From Chrysaora quinquecirrha (Eukaryota; Cnidaria; Scyphozoa; Semaeostomeae; Pelagiidae): a DNA stretch of 64,000 bases. This document shows positions 60,318 through 64,000 of the stretch, piece by piece. Numbering within the stretch: the first letter of the stretch is position 1; each line of letters opens with the position of its first letter. A program made the translations under genes and the position numbers. The notes beneath the pieces are model-generated. The model searched no databases and was not told where the DNA came from. It saw nothing but the letters and a program-made list of their open reading frames with translations. Location of the stretch: NCBI GenBank assembly GCA_014526335.1, contig JACTAT010000051.1:402590-466589 (forward strand), written 5' to 3'.

Positions 60318-60877
60318 ATGTAATCACAAAAGAGAGTTATTTCGTAAACATATAATGACACATGAATGCAGATTTACACATAAATCAAAAATATAAAAGG
60401 CGAGAAAATTTTGTATTCTAATATGTCTGTTCGAGCCAAACTTCACCAAGAAAAGTGAATACAAACTAATAAATTATTTTTGGTTATAAAGTTTAGACTT
60501 TTATCGAGAAGTCACTACTCGTATTTGTAATACCTTGTACCGATTTTCAAAAAATTAGGACTCATGTGTATACCAAATTCAAGAAAAACGATACCCTTTT
60601 GGGGTTTAAAACACACATTTGATCATTTGCATGTATCAACATATCAAGCAGTTCGGGTAAATGGGAAAGATACATCAGACCAACTGTTTTAGCAAAGTTA
60701 ATAGAAAAAACTTTTTCTATATTGACTATGTTTTTTGTTTGTTTGATCAAGCCCCTCCAGCCCCACCGTCTTCTGTTCATAAGTTGTTCATAAATTCATC
60801 CTTTTAGGCATACGCACTTAATTAAGGCAAAATAAAAATATATCTGCCTTTTCCAGTTGATTTTTCCAAGGAATTGG

Positions 60878-60904
60878 CAAGGCGTGGTTTTTGACCACGC
60901 CTTG
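60878..60904. repeat. perfect 11-bp inverted repeat
   Basis: CAAGGCGTGGT and its exact complement surround a five-base loop (TTTTG). It is a short, stable hairpin of unknown role. Confidence 0.8.
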
Positions 60905-61545
60905 TCACACCCACTGTTAAATGTCTTGGTTACATATGAGCAGATTCAGAAGATAACACAACACAACAGCAAGACAAAAGAGTTTTCAAACATTTTTTGC
61001 TTTACTTTTTGGAAACGTGCAGAAAAAAACAAGATGTTGGAAGAAAATTGTTTGAGGTAAACAGGAAAGGTAAATGGCGATGGCTGACGCTCTGTGTACA
61101 GCTTGTGCTGATGGAAATGTTATGGTGATTGCTTTATTTTGCATACAATAAATTAAAACCGAATTTTACAAATAGAGTAGGCCTATTACCTTAGCTGTAG
61201 GTAGGTAGTAGAACAGGGGCCTACAATAATACAATAGACCTGATCTGATAGACTGGAGAATTGTGCGGATTAGAACACTTCACGCACGCTCACAACAAAT
61301 AATATGCAGTTTAGATTTAACATCTCGATCTTTGAATCTTTAAATCAATCTTGACGGCACCCACTGTTATCAGTAAAAGCACTGTCTTAACGACATGCAG
61401 AGTTCTTCCACTCTATGACTATGCTCCAGTTTTTTCTCATTTCTCCTTTTTTTAAAACTTTTTTCTTCTTTTGTATATCCCTAGCATCACCAGCATAGGC
61501 ATCCTGGTGTACCCAATATGCATTTTTGGTGTCCCCCAATGCGGA
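60905..61545. other. no feature seen
   Basis: Noncoding. Short frames only. Confidence 0.45.
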
Positions 61546-61765
61546 ACTGTCCAGGGGGACCAAAATGCTTACAAAATGGTCAGGTGCAAAAGTGTCCCCT
61601 ATGAAGAACAATAGGGGACACTTAAGTTCAAGAAAATAACCATGTGAAATTGTCCAGGGGACCAAAACGCTTACAAATCATTCTTGTGCAAAAGTGTCCC
61701 CCATGAAGAACAATAGGGGGACATTTAAGATACGAAGTAACCATGCAAAATTGTCCTGGGGGACT
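61546..61765. repeat. ~110-bp tandem repeat, two units plus part
   Basis: The block TGTCCAGGGGGACCAAAAYGCTTACAAA, then GTGCAAAAGTGTCCCC, then TGAAGAACAATAGGGG occurs from 61546 and again from 61650. A third start is near 61752. Each unit also contains internally complementary GTCCCC/GGGGAC words. Confidence 0.8.
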
Positions 61766-62940
61766 GCAGGTCTAACCTTAATCTACTGTACCTGTTGGCC
61801 CATGGCATACCTTTTTTATTTTGATTAGATTGGGATTTCTTGTCCTCGACAAAAATATTCATAATATTTTCATCCAGAATTATGTTCTACTTGTTGGCCC
61901 TTGTTATTATACTATTGAATTTTTGTAGTTAAGCGAACCGTCTCTACCATACAGCTCTCTACATTACAGCTACAACTGACTCTTCCTTACAGCTCCAACT
62001 CTACAATAACACGTTAAGAAACTGTATCATATAACTGTTTCAGTAGATCACTGAAACATGGATGCCTTTTCAAGGAGGACAGTTTTGCATTGGGACCGAA
62101 ATGTGTACTACACTCACTGGCATATCATCATTGCATGCAATCCTTGTAGGTAGAAAGTTTCACGGTTCTAGCATGTGTGTTTTTAATTCTATGAGCATTC
62201 AAAATTCCCGTTTTCAACAAAGGCTTTGACCCGAAAAAATTAATTCTGTAAAACTATTTACTTCTTTCAGGTCTAAGCCCTGGTAATATCTTAAAAATTG
62301 AACAATTGAGTGTGAAATCCATAATACAAGCGCTGCGATAGTAAAACTCTACACCTAGACTAAGTTTTGAATGCTTAAAAGGATTTTTGTATTGAAAACT
62401 TGATATCTTATGATTACGAAAATTTCATGTGCTTCTTTTTGCAAGTGTTAATTTGCGACAACAACAGTTTTGCTTTGAAATGATGGAACCAATGAAATTT
62501 GAGAGAACAGAGGAAATTGACTCAATTTCTTATGGGGCTGGACACTCGTCACCAATCACATTGTAACAACATGGTCATACTGTATTTGTAATTTACCATG
62601 TTATTCTTTTCCATATCAACAAATATTTTACATCAATGAAATGATGGCTGGTTACTAAAATTTGTTTGTCTCGAGTGGCGGGGACTGTTTGCAATTGCTT
62701 AGTTTTTGGCTTTGTTCAGCTTAGGCCATAGCCAAAAATCACAAAATTAAGCTCTGTGATGTCACAGCCATTGTTTAACCAAAGCGACATGAAATCATAC
62801 CGGTTTCGTGTAAATGGGATGATAAAAAACCCACACCGTCATGGTTTCATTCCAAAGTCAAATCGTGCCGGTGTTGTACCAATATCAATATCACAATATA
62901 AGAGTAAATACAACACATTGGCTCATTTATTTCAAGAAAG
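61766..62940. other. no feature seen
   Basis: No coding segment is supported. AT-rich sequence. Confidence 0.45.
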
Positions 62941-62944
62941 AAAA

Positions 62945-63035
62945 GCAGCGATAAGGTTGGAATAAGGTTGGAAGAAATAAGGTAGGAATAAGGTTGGAAT
63001 AAGGTTGGAAAAGCAGCAATAAGGTTGGAAGGTGA
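62945..63035. repeat. GGTTGGAATAA minisatellite
   Basis: Six imperfect copies of AATAAGGTTGGAA, with AAGCAGC(A/G)ATAAGG spacers. Confidence 0.85.
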
Positions 63036-64000
63036 CCTTATAAAATTTGAATGGTTGAAAAGGGAATGCCAGGTGGTGAAGAATGACAGGACCTGCAGGC
63101 AGGAAGAAAGGTTCGTAAAACTCATTCATTATAGCTATAAATCTAGTTTTGACGGACTCCGCTCCTAAGGCCCTTTGTTTTAAAAGAACACCCTCAACCT
63201 TTATATTCTTCAATTCTGATTCTAAAATCATTCCAAATCATTCTTTAACGACACCACGTGTAAATTTGATTAAAAAAGCGAGAATTAAAGTTCAGAAAAT
63301 TAACGCATCGTTTTTTTCTGAAATTAGTTCCTAAATTTGTGATTTCAATCCTTTTTTGTGTTATCACAATTGTGTTATATGGTCATTGCTTCCACGTTAA
63401 TTCTGACTTTTAAAAATTAAGAATTTATGTAATTTTCGTCTTTAGATTTCAAAAGGCTTTGATTCAAAAAAGGTAGCTGTCGAGCATGAAAGTGATAGCT
63501 AATAGAAGAGGAAGAGGACGATGCTTAAATGTAAAAGAATATTCAGATTTGCCTTACGTCATGGAATGTCTTTTTGCTGAAGAGGGTCTTGAGGCCCATT
63601 CATAATTGACTGTTGATGTTCTTTATCGTTCGTAAGGACAAACACTCTTTCTCTGAGGAAAGCGACGGAGTTTATTCTGTCTCTCGCACTACAAGATTTT
63701 TCAATATCTTTATCCTCGTTATACAATTATACACGGAACTATAAAATTAGAACACTACAGACAGAAAGGCATCACCAAAAAAGGTGTGAATGCGTGCATC
63801 TCTCAAGATATACCATCCAGAACAAATACGGACGAAAGAGTTGTATATTTTCATTGGTCTTATGCAAATATCAACTATATGCTTGAACAATCATAGAGCA
63901 ATAAGGCTTCATATTTGGTTGACTCCAAAGAGCCAAACAATATTGCAGGAACTGCTGTTAGACCACAAGTGGAAACAGTCCAGAGTGAATGCAGTAACAC
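63036..64000. other. no feature seen
   Basis: No gene, RNA or repeat that I can support in the last 965 bases. Confidence 0.45.

Overview
The window is eukaryotic, AT-rich and mobile-element-dense. It has short exons with GT-AG splice sites, DNA transposons, a LINE tail, microsatellites and one intronless class A GPCR. The mix (IS3EU-like integrase with a HECT ligase, KDZ transposase, BEN-like gene, orphan GPCR) suggests a cnidarian, probably a coral or sea anemone, although other marine invertebrates are possible. Gene identities come from recognised motifs; no database was searched.

Layout. Two runs of exactly 500 N (33760-34259 and 53553-54052) divide the window into three contigs. Contig 1 is 1-33759, contig 2 is 34260-53552 and contig 3 is 54053-64000. 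Contig 2 is, end to end, a near-identical second version of positions 3762-33376 of contig 1. The versions are called copy A (contig 1) and copy B (contig 2). The nesting and arbitrary gaps fit an unmerged alternative haplotype better than a real tandem duplication. The large differences are then heterozygous structural variants.

Copy A/B content. A decayed KDZ (Kyakuja-Dileera-Zisupton) transposase gene runs on the minus strand from 21663 down to 5763 (43923 down to 36303 in B). Its parts are an N-terminal exon, CxC-type zinc clusters, a catalytic exon with an Asp-Ile-Ala-Cys motif, and helical C-terminal exons. Beyond it lie exons (4875-3123) for a papain-like cysteine peptidase with a Cys...Asp-x-His arrangement. 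Each copy carries different lesions. Divergent from the KDZ start is a six-exon, 172-residue plus-strand gene that is intact in both copies, with every junction in phase 2. Further right are unidentified coding remnants and a broken minus-strand BEN-like gene. Left of the duplicated block, a plus-strand gene of unknown function ends at 3003 and has tandemly duplicated exons.

The most interesting element is at 10396-19858, in copy A only. It is a 9.46 kb DNA transposon with terminal inverted repeats of about 400 bp built from two kinds of short iterated unit. A DDE transposase of the IS3EU type reads inward from the left end. A HECT-type ubiquitin ligase gene reads inward from the right end, starting 70 bp inside the repeat. 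Both reading frames are recovered by assuming single-base indels (two each). The element sits in a KDZ exon, with 783 bp of host sequence missing relative to copy B.

Contig 3 is mostly noncoding. It has one intact GPCR (minus strand, 56753-57733), the 3' end of a non-LTR retrotransposon, a 400 bp CAGT microsatellite, a MITE-like element and several minisatellites.
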